A DNA stretch of 13,879 nt from the NCBI GenBank assembly GCA_905201285.1, contig CAJKNM010000041.1:1-13879 (forward strand). Reading direction: 5' to 3'. Below, in pieces: positions 13,810 through 13,879 of the stretch; positions within the stretch are counted from its first letter, which is position 1, and each line of letters starts with the position of its first letter. This DNA is from an uncultured Eubacteriales bacterium (GTDB lineage Bacteria; Bacillota; Clostridia; Monoglobales; Monoglobaceae). The position numbers were made by a program, and so were the translations under genes. The notes under the pieces were generated by a model. That model made no database searches. It saw only the letters and a list, made by a program, of their open reading frames with translations, and had not been told where the DNA came from.

Positions 13810-13844
13810 AAAAAGCCTGTAATCACAATGATTACGGGCTTTTT
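13810..13844 (-). terminator. Rho-independent terminator of the tRNA gene
   Basis: AAAAAGCCTGTAATCA (13810-13825) pairs with TGATTACGGGCTTTTT (13829-13844) over 16 bp with one G-U, around a 3-base loop. On the - strand the stem begins 1 base after the tRNA CCA end and finishes in five T. Confidence 0.9.
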
Positions 13845-13845
13845 G

Positions 13846-13879
13846 TGGAGCTGCCCAGCGGATTTGAACCGCCGACCTC
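13846..13879 (-). tRNA. 3' end of a tRNA gene (probably tRNA-Thr, possibly tRNA-Gly; 5' part outside window)
   Basis: On the - strand the last 34 bases read as the end of a tRNA. They hold the variable loop ending AGGTC, the T stem-loop GGCGG TTCAAAT CCGCT, the acceptor 3' strand GGGCAGC, a U at position 73 and an encoded CCA. The anticodon lies outside the window. A U73 with an AGGTC variable loop is common in clostridial tRNA-Thr and also fits tRNA-Gly; the isotype is therefore a guess. Confidence 0.85.

Noticed and set aside
1..13879. CRISPR array, transposase, toxin-antitoxin pair, prophage or known defence genes
   Set aside because: None seen on either strand; nearly all coding space is housekeeping genes and no regularly spaced repeats were noticed by eye.

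Overview
The window looks like chromosomal DNA of a low-to-moderate G+C Firmicute of the class Clostridia, probably an Oscillospirales/Ruminococcaceae-type gut anaerobe. Grounds: a pyruvate phosphate dikinase of exactly the clostridial length (874 aa, phospho-His at 455), strong AGGAGG ribosome binding sites, consensus sigma-A promoters, a short YidC without a lipobox, and a tRNA with an encoded CCA end. The organism is inferred from these features, not identified.

Layout. (1) 1-992: 3' part of a sodium:alanine/glycine symporter gene, + strand, closed by a terminator. (2) 1034-1358: a gene-free, A+T-rich gap between two convergent terminators, holding four DnaA-box-like 9-mers within 71 bp. 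(3) 5324-1398, - strand: an operon mtaB (tRNA ms2t6A37) - yhhQ (queuosine precursor transporter) - nadE (NAD+ synthetase). (4) 5385-5448: two promoters facing away from each other that share a palindromic -10 box and serve mtaB leftward and an HPr-like gene rightward. (5) 5472-8927, + strand: a histidine-less HPr-like protein, tadA (tRNA A34 deaminase) and ppdK, then a strong terminator. (6) 9039-10395, + strand: a well-defined extended -10 promoter and a membrane diguanylate cyclase whose reading frame is broken by one base at a T7 tract. (7) 13474-10437, - strand: the conserved rpmH-rnpA-yidD-yidC-jag operon, with a small Cys-rich protein gene coupled to the end of jag, driven by a consensus promoter at 13532-13560. 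(8) 13846-13879: 3' end of a tRNA gene, - strand, with its terminator.

How the genes fit together: MtaB, YhhQ and TadA all serve modification of the tRNA anticodon loop (A37, G34, A34) and sit on both arms of one divergent promoter. The right-hand operon couples ribosomal protein L34, RNase P protein, and membrane-protein insertion (YidD, YidC) with the RNA-binding protein Jag/KhpB. In most Firmicutes this operon starts beside dnaA and oriC; here a tRNA gene lies upstream instead, and dnaA is not visible.

Most of the window is housekeeping DNA. I did not find a convincing undescribed defence or mobile system. The points most worth a second look are the frameshifted c-di-GMP synthase, the DnaA-box cluster between convergent genes, the mirror-image promoter pair, and the possible non-canonical start codon of mtaB.
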